Shown: positions 17,487-25,289 of the stretch, piece after piece | How the letters are laid out: each line of letters begins with the position of its first letter | Numbering within the stretch: the first letter of the stretch is position 1 | From: Pseudomonas nitroreducens TX1 | GTDB taxonomy: Bacteria; Pseudomonadota; Gammaproteobacteria; Pseudomonadales; Pseudomonadaceae | Direction of reading: 5' to 3' | NCBI RefSeq assembly: GCF_000313755.1 | Contig: NZ_AMZB01000137.1 | Location: forward strand, 112,805 to 176,804 | DNA: 64,000 nucleotides | The notes under the pieces: model-generated | Seen by the model: the letters and a program-made list of their open reading frames with translations, nothing else | Databases searched by the model: none | Told to the model about the DNA's origin: nothing | Program-made: the position numbers and the translations under genes

Positions 17487-17598
17487 CCCTCTCCCTAACC
17501 CTCTCCCTGAAGGGAGAGGGGACTGGTTCGGAGCAGGTTGATGCCGTGTCGTCAGCCGGCACGGACTGCTCCCTTCAGGGAGAGGGCTGGGGAGAGGG
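17487..17598. repeat. Intergenic inverted repeat with CCCTCTCCCT/AGGGAGAGGG arms
   Basis: The left arm (17487-17520) and right arm (17569-17598) are reverse complements over most of their length and each contains its own smaller palindrome (CTCCCTGAAGGGAG; CTCCCTTCAGGGAG). This is the structure of extragenic palindromic elements common in Pseudomonas. It lies between convergent mxtR and the DMT gene and may also stop transcription. Confidence 0.65.
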
Positions 17599-17624
17599 TC
17601 TTCCCAGCCAGTTCCGTACTCGAC

Positions 17625-18083
17625 TCAAACCACCCTCCCCCGCCACTGCAACAACACCACCCCGGCAATGATCAGCCCGATCGCCACGAACCCTTCCGGC
17701 GACAGCCGCCGCACACTGAAACCCGCCCAGCCGAACTGGTCGCACAACGCCGACATCAGCATCTGCCCCGCCACCACGCAGGCCAGGAAAGTCGCCGCAC
17801 CCAGCTGCGGCGCCAGCATCACCGCCACCGTCAGATAGGCCGCCCCGAACAGCCCGCCGAGCCAGCCCCACCAGGGCGTGGTGGCTATTCCGGCGGCGGC
17901 CGGAAGCGGTACGCGAAACGCCAGCAGCGCAACGATCACCGCCGCCAGGCTGACACCCAGCGAGGTCAGGCTGGCACTCAGCGGATGACCCAATTGGCGT
18001 CCCAGCAGCGAGTTGCTGCCCGCCTGCAAGGCAACCAGCGCGCCCACGCCAATGGCGGGCAAGAGCAGAAGCAGTTTCGACAT
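17625..18083 (-). CDS. DMT-superfamily small membrane transporter (YdcZ/DUF606)
   Basis: 152 residues with five hydrophobic helices. The DUF606 pattern is visible: ALVALQAGSNSLLGRQLGHP in helix 1 and 2, WWGWLGGLFGAAYL, and LMSALCDQFGWAGF. These proteins are half-size relatives of EamA transporters and presumably act as dimers; the substrate is unknown. It is divergent from the LysR gene (83 bp between starts), which suggests control by that regulator. Confidence 0.85.
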   Translation of the reverse strand: MSKLLLLLPAIGVGALVALQAGSNSLLGRQLGHPLSASLTSLGVSLAAVIVALLAFRVPLPAAAGIATTPWWGWLGGLFGAAYLTVAVMLAPQLGAATFLACVVAGQMLMSALCDQFGWAGFSVRRLSPEGFVAIGLIIAGVVLLQWRGRVV

Positions 18084-18166
18084 CGAAAATTCTCCATGGC
18101 TTGTCGATGAGGCTCAGCTTCTGCTATCCATCCGGCTCATGGAAATGAATGATCGGTACAACCTGA

Positions 18167-19081
18167 ATGCACTCGATTCATGACCTGCGCCGCATCGACC
18201 TCAACCTGCTGGTGATCCTCGATGCCCTGCTGGAAGAACGCCACGTCTCCCGCGCCGCCGAGCGCCTGGCCATGACCCAGCCGGCGGTAAGCCACGCGCT
18301 CAACCGCCTGCGTGACCTGCTCGACGACCCGCTGCTGGTACGCACCGGCAACCAGATGCAGCTGACCCGCCGCGCTTTCGAACTGGCCGGGCCGCTGCGG
18401 GAAATTCTCGGCGGCGTGCGGCGGCTGGTGCTGGGCGATGACTTCGCCCCCGCCAGCGCCGAGCTGGTACTGAGGTTGGGCATGTCCGACTACGGCACCT
18501 GGGTGGTGCTGCCCGCGCTGCTGCCGCTCCTGCGCCGCGAAGCGCCGGGCATCCATCTGGACATCCGCCAGGCCTCACGGGTGGGCATGGCCGAACAGGT
18601 GGCAAGCGGCGAGCTGGACGGTGCACTCGGGGTCTTCCCGATGCTGCCCGAAGGACTGCGAGTGCAGCAGTTGTTCGAGGAACGCTTCGTCTGCCTGTGT
18701 TCGACGGAAACCCTGGGCGACAGAAAGCGCCTGGACCTGGACGCCTACCTTGCCGCCCCGCACTTGCGCGTCGCGCTGCAGCAGAGCCCTGCGGAAGAAA
18801 TCGACAGCCACCTGGAAAAGCTCGGCCGCCGCCGCAGGGTGGCCGCCACCGTGCCGCACTTCAGCGTGGCGCCCAGCCTGTTGGCGGGCACTGACATGGT
18901 CCTGACGATTGCCGCGCGGATGCTCCCCGACGATCTCGACAGCCATGGCCTGGCCAGCTTCGCACCACCGCTGAAACTCGCGCCTTTCGACTTCGTGCAG
19001 ATCTGGTCGGAGGCCAGCGAGGACGACCCGGCACGGCGCTGGCTGCGCGGCAAGCTGGCACAGGTCGCCGGCGACAGCTGA
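18167..19081 (+). CDS. LysR-family transcriptional regulator
   Basis: 304 residues. N-terminal winged HTH at ~8-66 (LDALLEERHVSRAAERLAMT, QPAVSHALNRLRDLLDDPLL) is followed by the LysR co-inducer domain with PLLRREAPGIHLDI and a C-terminal RRWLRGKLAQV helix of the NodD/NahR-like branch. The adjacent divergent DMT transporter is the likeliest target. The stop lies 4 bp before the end of the convergent MerR gene. Confidence 0.9.
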   Translation: MHSIHDLRRIDLNLLVILDALLEERHVSRAAERLAMTQPAVSHALNRLRDLLDDPLLVRTGNQMQLTRRAFELAGPLREILGGVRRLVLGDDFAPASAELVLRLGMSDYGTWVVLPALLPLLRREAPGIHLDIRQASRVGMAEQVASGELDGALGVFPMLPEGLRVQQLFEERFVCLCSTETLGDRKRLDLDAYLAAPHLRVALQQSPAEEIDSHLEKLGRRRRVAATVPHFSVAPSLLAGTDMVLTIAARMLPDDLDSHGLASFAPPLKLAPFDFVQIWSEASEDDPARRWLRGKLAQVAGDS

Positions 19082-19085
19082 GGCT

Positions 19086-19904
19086 CTAGTCCGGCGTCTC
19101 CATGCGCCGGAGGATTTCCCCGACGCGCTCGCCGAGCATTTCGTTGGCCGAGCGCTTCAGGCCGCGCGCCAGCTCCACCAGTACCACCTGCTCGGCCACC
19201 GGCCGCAAACGCTGGAAGACTTCGGCAAGACGCTCCAGATCGGCTGCACCGGGCAACAGGTCGGCACCGGGCTTGTCCACCAGGTGGGTCACCACCAGCC
19301 GCACGATGCCGGCGGCCAGGTGTTCGGTATCGGTCCGCAGCACCGCCAGATGATCCAGCAGCGCCGCCAGCGGAATGCCCGCGCGATAGAGCTCGACACC
19401 GGCATTGAACAGGCGCGGGCTGGGGATATTGATGCGTTCGCCATCGAAAGCCAGCAGCCCTTGCGCCAGCGCCTGGTCGATCACGGCGTCGTTCAGCTCA
19501 TCGCCAAACAGCGCCTGCAGATCGTTGAACTCGATGCTACCGGGGGACTCCAGGTTCCACGGGCCAACTATGGCCTCGTCAAGGCCAAGTACGTGGTCCA
19601 GATCGTGGCCGCGCTCCCAGCTTTCCAGCAGCTCCTTAATGTTGGCGATGTTGTAGCCGCGTTCCAGCAGACGGTTGATCAGCCGCAGGCGGCGCAGGTG
19701 GCTGGCGAAGTACACCCCCGCGCGGCCCCGGCGCTCGGGCGGCGGCAGCAGGCCGCGATCCTGGTACGCGCGCAGGTTGCGCACCGTGGTGCCGCCCTCG
19801 CGGGCCAGCTCATCCACGGAATACTCGCGCTCCTCTTCCAGTTCGGAAGGCGCGTCATCCGGGCGCTGCAGCAGGCGCTGCAGGAGGTTCAGGGGTGTGC
19901 TCAT
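19086..19904 (-). CDS. MerR-family transcriptional regulator
   Basis: 272 residues from MSTPLNLLQRLL. The MerR HTH lies at about 27-95 (EYSVDELAREGGTTVRNLRA, YQDRGLLPPPERRGRAGVYF, then RLRLINRLLERGYNIANIKE). The C-terminal ~170 residues are an effector or dimer domain with no cysteine-rich metal site, which argues for an organic rather than a metal signal. It is divergent from the M24/EphD-like/diiron operon that starts at 20175; a 16-bp palindrome lies between them. Confidence 0.88.
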   Translation of the reverse strand: MSTPLNLLQRLLQRPDDAPSELEEEREYSVDELAREGGTTVRNLRAYQDRGLLPPPERRGRAGVYFASHLRRLRLINRLLERGYNIANIKELLESWERGHDLDHVLGLDEAIVGPWNLESPGSIEFNDLQALFGDELNDAVIDQALAQGLLAFDGERINIPSPRLFNAGVELYRAGIPLAALLDHLAVLRTDTEHLAAGIVRLVVTHLVDKPGADLLPGAADLERLAEVFQRLRPVAEQVVLVELARGLKRSANEMLGERVGEILRRMETPD

Positions 19905-19943
19905 GGCCGGATGATAGCCAGCGACATGCCCGCGGAACAATCG

Positions 19944-19959
19944 GAAGGATTAATCCTTC
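19944..19959. promoter_or_regulatory. 16-bp palindrome in the MerR/M24 divergent region (candidate operator)
   Basis: GAAGGATTAATCCTTC is a perfect palindrome, 40 bp upstream of the MerR start and about 215 bp upstream of the M24 start. MerR regulators bind dyads inside long-spacer promoters, so autoregulation is plausible. Not demonstrated. Confidence 0.4.
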
Positions 19960-20174
19960 GGTGATCCTTTTCTCATCTCCCAAGCCCAACCAAAGACGGG
20001 AACTGCACCCAGCCGATTCCCCCCGCTCACTCGGAACCCGCACCGCCAGTGGCTCGCCGCGGCGGTAACACTTCAGGCCCGCCGCGCACGCATGGCGCAA
20101 CGGTGAGCGATGGGTCAGCATCGATCATGACATCGACCGATGTAACGATAACAACAACCAGCCTGGAGAAAGTC

Positions 20175-21059
20175 ATGTCCCAAGGCGCCTGGGTGCCCAC
20201 CCCCGAAGACCTGCGGCACTTCCGCGAGATTCAGCAACTGGCCTACCGCTGCTGCGAAACCATCGCCGGCGAACTGCGCCCGGGCATCAGCGAGCGCGAG
20301 ACCGCCGCCCTGATGAAAACCTGGCTGCTCGATCACGGCGTACGCGACTGGTTCCACCAGCCCTTCGCCTGGTTCGGCCCGCGCACGGCGTTCAAGGGGT
20401 TCGAAGGCCTGCGCCACCTGGGCGGCTTCAACCTGGCCTTCTACCCCGGCAAGCAGCGCCTGGAAGAAGGCATGCCCTTCATCCTCGACTGCGCACCGAC
20501 CCTGGGCGGCTATACCGCCGACGTCGGCTACTCCGGCGCGCTGGGCCACAACCTGCTGGTGGAGCGCCTGATGGACGACCTGCTGGCGCACCGCAACCTG
20601 ATCGTCGAGCAGGTCCGCCAGCGCCTGCCGCTGGCCGAAGTCAGCCAGTCGGTAGACCGTCTCTGCCAACGCCAGGGCACCCTGCCCCGGCACAAGGCCT
20701 ACCCCTTCGAAGTGCTGGCCCACCGCGTGGAAAAGCTCGGCGCGCGCAACAGCGGCCCCTCGGTGGCGCGATTCGGCGTGCGCAATATCGCCACCCTGAT
20801 GAAGAACGCCCTGGTCACCGGCCGCCGCGAAGGCTGGTCGCCACTATGGTCCAGCAACGACCGCTCGCAGCACGCCCCCACGCCGGGCCTCTGGGCGGTG
20901 GAGCCGCACCTGGGCCTTCGCGGCGTGGGCGCCAAATTCGAGGAGCTGCTGGTGGTCACCGACGACGATGCCTATTGGCTGGACGACGACCTGCCCCACG
21001 TGCGCCGCTGGACCCAGCGCGGCCTGATCAGCGCCCCGGCGCGGCGGGAGGTGGCATGA
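20175..21059 (+). CDS. M24-family metallopeptidase-like protein (Xaa-Pro aminopeptidase/creatinase fold)
   Basis: 294 residues, the catalytic pita-bread domain without an N-terminal creatinase domain. Probable metal ligands can be followed: Asp in PFILDCAP, Asp in YTADVGYSG, His in EVLAHRVEKLG, Glu in WAVEPHLGL and Glu in KFEELLVVTDDDAYWL. The start has GGAGA eight bases upstream; a longer frame to 20049 lacks this. The stop overlaps the start of the hydrolase-SDR gene as ATGA. The substrate in this lipid-like context is unknown; it may be a pseudo-peptidase. Confidence 0.82.
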   Translation: MSQGAWVPTPEDLRHFREIQQLAYRCCETIAGELRPGISERETAALMKTWLLDHGVRDWFHQPFAWFGPRTAFKGFEGLRHLGGFNLAFYPGKQRLEEGMPFILDCAPTLGGYTADVGYSGALGHNLLVERLMDDLLAHRNLIVEQVRQRLPLAEVSQSVDRLCQRQGTLPRHKAYPFEVLAHRVEKLGARNSGPSVARFGVRNIATLMKNALVTGRREGWSPLWSSNDRSQHAPTPGLWAVEPHLGLRGVGAKFEELLVVTDDDAYWLDDDLPHVRRWTQRGLISAPARREVA

Positions 21060-22828
21060 ACGCCATGCTGGAGAAAGCCCTGCCGGCACCGGAGCGGCTG
21101 GACGTGCAGTCCGGCAACGTGCGCCTGGCGGTCTGGCGCTGGGGTGAGCCGCACCTGCCGACGGTGCTGTTCGTCCACGGCTATCCGGACAACCATGAAG
21201 TCTGGCTGCCGCTGATCCGTCGCCTGTCCGGGCGCTACCAATTGGTGGCCTATGACGTGCGCGGAGCCGGCGAATCGGACAAGCCGCGCAAGACCCGCGA
21301 CTACCGCCTGGAACTGCTCAGCCAGGACCTCAAGGCCGTGCTCGACGCGGTCAGCCCGCAGTGCGCGGTGCACCTGGTGGCCCACGACTGGGGCTCGATC
21401 CAGACCTGGGAGAGCGTCACCGATCCACAGTTGCGCGCACGTATCGCTTCCTACACCAGCATCTCGGGCCCCTGCCTGGACCACGTCGGCTTCTGGATGC
21501 GCGATCGCCTGCGCCGCAAGACGCCGCGTGCGCTGCTGCAGGTGGCCAGCCAACTGCTGCACTCCTGGTACATCTACTACTTCCACCTGCCGCTACTGCC
21601 GTCGCTGTCCTGGCGGTTCGGCGCGGCGAAGGCCTGGCCGCAGTACCTGCGCAAGGTCGAAGGCATCCGCAACCCCGTGCGCAACCCACACCAGGCCAGC
21701 GATGGCGAGCACGGGGTGAAGCTCTACCGGGCCAACTTCATCACCTCGATCTTCAAGCCGCGCAAACGGCATACCGAGGTGCCGGTGCAACTCATCGTGC
21801 CGACCCGCGACCGCTACGTAGGCCAACAGCTGTTCCAGCAACTCTCGCTGTGGGCCCCGCGCCTGTGGCGCCGCGACGTCACCGCCGGGCACTGGCAACT
21901 GCTCGCCGAGCCAACTCAACTGGGCAACTGGATCGACGAATTCGTGAGCCACATCGAGGGCGGCGAAGCCACACCGGAACTGCAGCGCGCCGCACTGAAA
22001 CCGGGCTCCGGGCCCTTCGCCGGCAAGCTGGTGGTGGTGACCGGTGCGGGCGGCGGTATCGGACGCTCGACCCTGCTCAGCTTCGCCGAACGCGGCGCTA
22101 GCGTGCTGGCCGCGGACATTGACCCGGCCGCCGCCGAACGCAGCGCCGAACTGGCCCGCGCGGTCGGCGCCAGCGCCCATAGCTATTGCGTGGATGTGGG
22201 TGACAGTGCCGCCATGGAGCGTTTCGCCCACTGGGTGAAAAGCAGCCTTGGCGTGCCCGACGTGGTGGTGAGCAACGCCGGCATCGGCATGGCAGGGCCG
22301 ATGCTCAAGACCACTCCGCAGGAATGGGAGCGCCTGCTGCGTATCAACCTGTGGAGCGTGATCGACGGTTGCCGGCTGTTCGGCATGCAGATGGTGGAAA
22401 GCGGCAAACCGGGGCACCTGGTCAACGTCGCCTCCGGCGTGGCCTTCGCGCCCTCGCGCAACTACCCGGCCTACGCCACCAGCAAGGCGGCGGTGCTGAT
22501 GCTCAGCGAATGCCTGCGCGCCGAGCTGGCCGGCCACGGCATCGGCGTCAGCGCGGCATGTCCGGGCTTCGTCGACACCGGCATCGTCCAGGCCACGCGC
22601 TTCGCCGGCATGAATGATGAACAACAGGCGAAACACCGCACGAAAGTGCAGCGCTTCTACCGTCGCCGCCGGCTCAGCCCGGACATCGTCGGCGAGCACA
22701 TCACCCGCGCGGTGGAACGCAACCAGCCGGTGGTGAAGGTCGGCAGCGAAGTGCACCTGGGCGCCCTGCAATGGCGCTTCATGCCCTGGCTGTCGCGCCT
22801 GTTCGCCCGCCTCAATCTGACTGCCTGA
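21056..22828 (+). CDS. Alpha/beta-hydrolase / short-chain dehydrogenase fusion (EphD-like)
   Basis: 590 residues. Residues 1 to ~300 are an epoxide-hydrolase-like alpha/beta hydrolase: VLFVHGYPDNHEVWLPLI, YDVRGAGESDKP, nucleophile elbow VAHDWGSI (Asp). Residues ~320-590 are a classical SDR: TGAGGGIGR cofactor loop, NAGIG, catalytic YATSK. The same order occurs in mycobacterial EphD, which acts on epoxidized lipids. It is translationally coupled (ATGA) to the M24 gene and 8 bp upstream of the PF10118 gene, so these three make one operon. Substrate unknown; a hydrophobic epoxide or hydroxy compound is inferred. Confidence 0.88.
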   Translation: MNAMLEKALPAPERLDVQSGNVRLAVWRWGEPHLPTVLFVHGYPDNHEVWLPLIRRLSGRYQLVAYDVRGAGESDKPRKTRDYRLELLSQDLKAVLDAVSPQCAVHLVAHDWGSIQTWESVTDPQLRARIASYTSISGPCLDHVGFWMRDRLRRKTPRALLQVASQLLHSWYIYYFHLPLLPSLSWRFGAAKAWPQYLRKVEGIRNPVRNPHQASDGEHGVKLYRANFITSIFKPRKRHTEVPVQLIVPTRDRYVGQQLFQQLSLWAPRLWRRDVTAGHWQLLAEPTQLGNWIDEFVSHIEGGEATPELQRAALKPGSGPFAGKLVVVTGAGGGIGRSTLLSFAERGASVLAADIDPAAAERSAELARAVGASAHSYCVDVGDSAAMERFAHWVKSSLGVPDVVVSNAGIGMAGPMLKTTPQEWERLLRINLWSVIDGCRLFGMQMVESGKPGHLVNVASGVAFAPSRNYPAYATSKAAVLMLSECLRAELAGHGIGVSAACPGFVDTGIVQATRFAGMNDEQQAKHRTKVQRFYRRRRLSPDIVGEHITRAVERNQPVVKVGSEVHLGALQWRFMPWLSRLFARLNLTA

Positions 22829-22836
22829 GAACTGCC

Positions 22837-23727
22837 ATGAACGACCATCATCACAAGCTCGTACAACGCAAGGTGCAGTTCGACTACAGCGACTCGCCGC
22901 TGCACTGGATTCCCGGCGAGCCCGAAGCCTCCCACGCGATCAACGTCATCCACATGATGCTGCCGGCGGGCGAGCTGTGGTTCTGCCGGCTGTATAACAA
23001 GGCCCTGCCCTTCGTGAGGGAGGGCCGCCTGCGCGAGGACGTGCAGGGCTTCATTCGCCAGGAGGCGATGCACGCCCGTGCGCATTCCGGAGCACTGGAA
23101 CGCTACCTGAGCCACCATGGCATCGACTCGACGCGCTACCTGAAGGTCATGGACTACCTGTTCGAACAGTTGCTCAGCGACACGCCGCTGGGCTTCAACC
23201 TGTTCAACCGCACACCCTGGCTCAAGCGCTGGTGGATCGGCCAGCGCTGCGCCATCGTCGCGGCGGTGGAGCACTTCACCTGCATTCTCGGCAAATGGAT
23301 TCTCGAAGCCGATGCGCTGGACCGCGCCAAGGCCGACCCTGTGCTGCTCGACCTGTTCCGCTGGCACGGCGCCGAGGAAGTGGAGCACCGCAACGTCGCC
23401 CACGACCTGCACGTGCACCTGGGCGGTAGCTTCGTCAGCCGCCAGCTGTGGATGTTCGTGGTGTGGCCGCTGATCATCTACCTGTTCGCCTTCGGCACCC
23501 GCACCCTGTCGCGGCAGGACCCGACCATCGCCCAGCCGCGCTCCTTCGCCGCCATCTGGCGCGATGGTTCGAAGTCCGGCGTGCTGCCGAGGATCAGCTC
23601 GCTGGCCACCAGCTTCCTGCGCTACTTCAAGCCCTGGTACCACCCGGACCACGAAGCCAACACCCAGGAAGCATTGGACTACCTGGCCCGCTCGCCAGCC
23701 GCCAGCCGGGCCGCACGCGCCTCGTAA
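22837..23727 (+). CDS. PF10118-type 'metal-dependent hydrolase' with ferritin-like diiron motifs
   Basis: 296 residues. The family is named predicted metal-dependent hydrolase, but the spaced ligands look like a ferritin-like diiron site: Glu in MLPAGELWFC, E-x-x-H in RQEAMHARAH, Glu in AAVEHFTC, and E-x-x-H in GAEEVEHRNV. A hydrophobic segment at ~205-230 (LWMFVVWPLIIYLFAFG) could anchor it to the membrane. It is the last gene of the MerR-linked operon. An oxygenase or desaturase-type reaction on a lipid is inferred, not known. Confidence 0.82.
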   Translation: MNDHHHKLVQRKVQFDYSDSPLHWIPGEPEASHAINVIHMMLPAGELWFCRLYNKALPFVREGRLREDVQGFIRQEAMHARAHSGALERYLSHHGIDSTRYLKVMDYLFEQLLSDTPLGFNLFNRTPWLKRWWIGQRCAIVAAVEHFTCILGKWILEADALDRAKADPVLLDLFRWHGAEEVEHRNVAHDLHVHLGGSFVSRQLWMFVVWPLIIYLFAFGTRTLSRQDPTIAQPRSFAAIWRDGSKSGVLPRISSLATSFLRYFKPWYHPDHEANTQEALDYLARSPAASRAARAS

Positions 23728-23815
23728 CGCCAGTCGGCGTGCCCGCGCAGTGGATGCGCGGCGCACGCCGAACGCATACTGCGGTCTTCTCCGTTCGTTA
23801 CAGGGATGCCGACGT

Positions 23816-25162
23816 ATGCCAATGGGTACCTACCCCCTCCACCCCGCCCTTGCCTCCCGCGTGGAGCGCCTGCCGGAGCAAGCGGATGTGGTCATCGCCG
23901 GCAGCGGCATCATGGGCTGCGCCACTGCCTGGCAGCTTGCAGGCCTTGGCCTGAGCGTGCTGGTGCTGGACAAGGCCGGCCTCGCCAGCCAACAGTCCAC
24001 CCGCGCCTGGGGCTTCGTCCGCCAGCAGGCGCGCGACCCGGCGGAAGTGCCGCTGATGATGGCCTGCATCCCGCTGTGGGAACGCCTAGAAGAGGAGTTG
24101 CAACTGCCGCTGGAATGGCGCCAGGGCGGCTGCCTGTACCTCGCCGAAACGCCGGAACAGCAGCGCAAGTACGAAGATTGGCTGAAGGTCGCCGCCAACT
24201 TCGGCCTCGGCACCCGGCTGCTGAGCCGCGCGGAAGTCGCGCAGTTGATGCCGGCCCTGAGCGACCCGGCACTGGGCGCCCTGTACACCGCCAATGACGG
24301 CCAGGCCGAGCCGCGCCGCGTGGCGCCTGGCTATGCGCTGCGCGCCATCGAGCGCGGCGCCGTGTTCGTCGAAGGCTGCGGCGTCACCGGCATCGACCGC
24401 GCGGCCGGCGCCGTCTGCGGCGTGCAGACCGAGCGCGGCTACGTAAAGACCCGGCAATTGCTGGTCTGCGCCGGCGCCAGCAGCTGGCGTCTGGTGCAGA
24501 GCCTCGGGCTGGAACTGCCGCAACAGGGCGTGCGCTGCACCGTCTCGCGCACCAGCCCCGGTCCGGACATTGGCGCGCAGAGCTTCATCGGCCACGGCAT
24601 CGGCTTTCGCCAGCGGGCCGATGGCAGCCTCAATCTCGCCGACGAGACCCAGGCCGATATCGACCTCAACCTCGACTACCTGCGCGGCGCCAAACATTAC
24701 CTGCCGCATCTTCCGGAGCACCGCGCGGGCTTCTCGTTCAAGCTCAACGGCGCGCTGTTCCACGACCTGCGCCAGCGCCTGCCCGGTTCTGAACGCAGCT
24801 TGAACGGTCCGGTTCTGGGCGAACGTGATCCGCAGGTAAAGGCAAACACCTCGCGCGTGTTTGCTGCACAGAAGAATCTGGTCAAGGCTTTCCCGGCTTT
24901 GCATGACCTCAAGGTCGTGGAAAGCTGGGCCGGCCTGATCGATGTACTGCCCGATGGCATCCCGGTGCTCGATGCGCCGGCGGAAGTGCCCGGCCTGCTG
25001 ATCGCCACGGGCTTCTGCGGACACGGCTTCGCCATGGGGCCCATCGTCGGGCAGCTGATGAGCCAGTGGATATCGAACGGTGAGCCGGGGATGGACCTTC
25101 ACGCGTTCAGGCTGAGGCGCTTCGCCGATGGCACGGCGGGCAGGCCTTACTCGCTATTCTGA
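23816..25162 (+). CDS. FAD-dependent oxidoreductase (DAO family)
   Basis: 448 residues. The FAD-binding motif VVIAGSGIMGCATAWQLAGL is near residue 23, followed by LDKAGLASQQSTRAWGFVRQ, the region where FAD may be held. The C-terminal GLLIATGFCGHGFAMGPIVG is typical of D-amino-acid oxidase / glycine oxidase-like proteins. The start ATG at 23816 has AGGGA eight bases upstream; a second in-frame ATG is two codons on. There is an 88-bp gap after the PF10118 gene, so co-transcription is possible but less certain. Substrate unknown. Confidence 0.87.
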   Translation: MPMGTYPLHPALASRVERLPEQADVVIAGSGIMGCATAWQLAGLGLSVLVLDKAGLASQQSTRAWGFVRQQARDPAEVPLMMACIPLWERLEEELQLPLEWRQGGCLYLAETPEQQRKYEDWLKVAANFGLGTRLLSRAEVAQLMPALSDPALGALYTANDGQAEPRRVAPGYALRAIERGAVFVEGCGVTGIDRAAGAVCGVQTERGYVKTRQLLVCAGASSWRLVQSLGLELPQQGVRCTVSRTSPGPDIGAQSFIGHGIGFRQRADGSLNLADETQADIDLNLDYLRGAKHYLPHLPEHRAGFSFKLNGALFHDLRQRLPGSERSLNGPVLGERDPQVKANTSRVFAAQKNLVKAFPALHDLKVVESWAGLIDVLPDGIPVLDAPAEVPGLLIATGFCGHGFAMGPIVGQLMSQWISNGEPGMDLHAFRLRRFADGTAGRPYSLF

Positions 25163-25180
25163 CAGAGTGCTCGGCTCTTC

Positions 25181-25267
25181 GTAGGAGCGAGCGTGCTCGC
25201 GAACGGGGTCCGCCGATGGCATCGATGTTCTCGGGAAAAACGAGTTCGCGAGCAAGCTCGCTCCTAC
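25181..25267. repeat. REP inverted pair (GTAGGAGCGAGC...GCTCGCTCCTAC)
   Basis: Two 24-bp arms in opposite orientation (25181-25204 and 25244-25267) with two mismatches, the common Pseudomonas REP sequence. A related pair is at 45557-45626. Lies between convergent genes. Confidence 0.85.
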
Positions 25268-25289
25268 AAGATCATTCCCAGGGTTCACG

